DNA of 5,892 bases. Source: an uncultured Eubacterium sp. GTDB lineage: Bacteria; Bacillota; Clostridia; Oscillospirales; Acutalibacteraceae. Positions 5,225-5,892 of the stretch are shown here, piece after piece. The DNA is taken from the NCBI GenBank assembly GCA_934512155.1, contig CAKSWS010000058.1, positions 1 to 5,892 of the forward strand. The letters are read 5' to 3'. Under the pieces are notes generated by a model. The model was not told the origin of the DNA and made no database searches. It saw only the letters and a program-made list of their open reading frames with translations. A program made the position numbers and the translations under genes. Every line of letters starts with the position of its first letter. Positions within the stretch are counted from its first letter, which is position 1.

Positions 5225-5268
5225 TATTTGAACAAAGAAAACATATTAAATTTTAAATATTGCACAAC

Positions 5269-5303
5269 AAAAAATGCCGTAAGTTCAATACTTACAGCAT
5301 TTT
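5269..5303 (-). terminator. Rho-independent terminator of the Sir2-family gene
   Basis: On the - strand, AAAATGCTGTAAGT, a five-base loop ATTGA and ACTTACGGCATTTTTT form a 14-bp stem with one U-G wobble, ending in six T's. It lies about 110 bases after the Sir2-family stop. The wobble is tolerated only on this strand, which supports the assignment. I see no gene between it and the stop codon. Confidence 0.8.
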
Positions 5304-5412
5304 ATTATTTCGTTTCTTCCATAATCTGCCTGATTTTTTCACTCCACTATTTGGTGACGAAGAATATAAAAGGTCATTCAATCGGATTCAATCCAAATTT
5401 AGGTCTTATATT

Positions 5413-5892
5413 CTATTGCTTCCTGTTTATACATTCATTGATAACATTTGATATGTCGTAATTTATACAGATGGATTTGTGCCGTATTTCAGTCGGACAA
5501 ACCGCCTGACCTTTGTTGACACAAGCATAGGTGGCATTGGGATTATTTGCCGTCATCTGCCAGAACGGGTATTTAATAATAACCGGTGTGTTATAGCCGA
5601 CGCCTAATTCAAGAAAAAGGATTTTTTCGTTTGCACGGGTGCGGAGGAAGTTTTCATACCGTTCTGCCGCACGATGCCAACCCTCATCCTCAACGAATTT
5701 GTCATCACTTCGCAAGTTCATTGTAAGCGGCTTTCCGCAATGCGGACAGACAGGCACAAGTTCGGTGGGAATTTTCATATCCTTTTGCCGGTTGAGCATT
5801 TCAAGAATAATATCCTTGTTCTCAAAAGTTTCCTGACAGCACGGCTCACTGCACTGAAACAGGCCGTAGTCGCCCTGCGTGTAGAAAAGTCG
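5413..5892 (-). CDS. Sir2-family NAD-dependent protein deacylase or ADP-ribosyltransferase (class M-like), C-terminal part
   Basis: The frame is open from the right edge (5892) to TAG 5415-5413 and encodes 159 residues, about the last half of a protein usually near 280-300 residues. The visible part starts RLFYTQGDYGLFQCSEPC. A four-cysteine zinc site is seen as C14-x3-C18 and C49-x2-C52 (CPHC). FVEDEGWHRAAERYENFLR, LFLELGVGYNTPVIIKYPFW and the closing NATYACVN and ICIN complete the NAD-binding fold. Where classical sirtuins have the catalytic His followed by Gly, this has Gln followed by Gly (TQGD), as in the class M sirtuins of Firmicutes, some of which transfer ADP-ribose instead of removing acyl groups. 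Partner macrodomain or lipoyl-carrier genes are not in the window. It is higher in GC than the toxin region (31 of 60 bases from 5701) and looks like resident chromosome. Confidence 0.85.
   Translation of the reverse strand, partial: RLFYTQGDYGLFQCSEPCCQETFENKDIILEMLNRQKDMKIPTELVPVCPHCGKPLTMNLRSDDKFVEDEGWHRAAERYENFLRTRANEKILFLELGVGYNTPVIIKYPFWQMTANNPNATYACVNKGQAVCPTEIRHKSICINYDISNVINECINRKQ

Noticed and set aside
5304..5412. Possible gene end EKIRQIMEETK followed by two stops on the - strand
   Set aside because: The frame has a stop just upstream (TAG before WSEK), leaving 13 residues. That is too short to call a remnant.
5228..5461. Open frame on the + strand, 77 residues with hydrophobic stretches
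   Set aside because: It runs through the Sir2-family terminator and over the end of that gene, and has no ribosome site. The apparent membrane segments come from AT-rich DNA.

Overview
The window looks like an accessory region of an AT-rich Clostridia-type Firmicute, probably a gut Oscillospirales or Lachnospirales relative. The clues are the RHS/YD core style, a decayed IS1182-type transposase, strong GGAGG ribosome sites, AT-rich toxin and immunity genes, and a Firmicute-type Sir2 protein. No rRNA, tRNA or phage marker is present, so the taxonomic placement is inference.

Positions 1-4733 (+ strand) are a worn tandem array of orphan RHS C-terminal toxin/immunity modules, with pieces of RHS core between them. 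Module 1 (88-705) is a short YD-repeat relic fused out of frame to a probable toxin tip that seems frameshifted, followed by an intact small immunity-like gene. Module 2 (about 820-2533) is a YD relic, then an RHS core piece with an in-frame TAA, the conserved RHS C-terminal core, a type 44-like toxin, and a four-helix membrane immunity-like protein. Module 3 (2559-4221) repeats the same core, including the same TAA, in a perfect 540-bp direct repeat. It then switches to a diverged type 44-like toxin followed by a DUF5412-like membrane-anchored protein. A fourth RHS core piece (4245-4661) carries no toxin and ends in non-RHS sequence before a strong terminator (4751-4793). The first 84 bases are the 3' end of an unidentified gene.

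The toxin parts lack convincing ribosome sites, whereas each immunity gene starts 3 to 4 bases before or up to 10 bases after the toxin stop with a good site. The simplest reading is a store of displaced toxin/immunity cassettes. The shared core could recombine with a full-length RHS gene, probably upstream and outside the window, while the immunity genes stay translatable.

Positions 4794-5892 run on the other strand. A truncated, frameshifted IS1182-like transposase remnant (4794-5224) abuts the array terminator. The 3' part of a Sir2-family (class M-like) NAD-dependent enzyme gene (5413-5892) runs in from the right edge and has its own terminator at 5269-5303. GC content is visibly higher in this gene and in the RHS cores than in the toxin and immunity parts, which fits separately acquired cassette tips.
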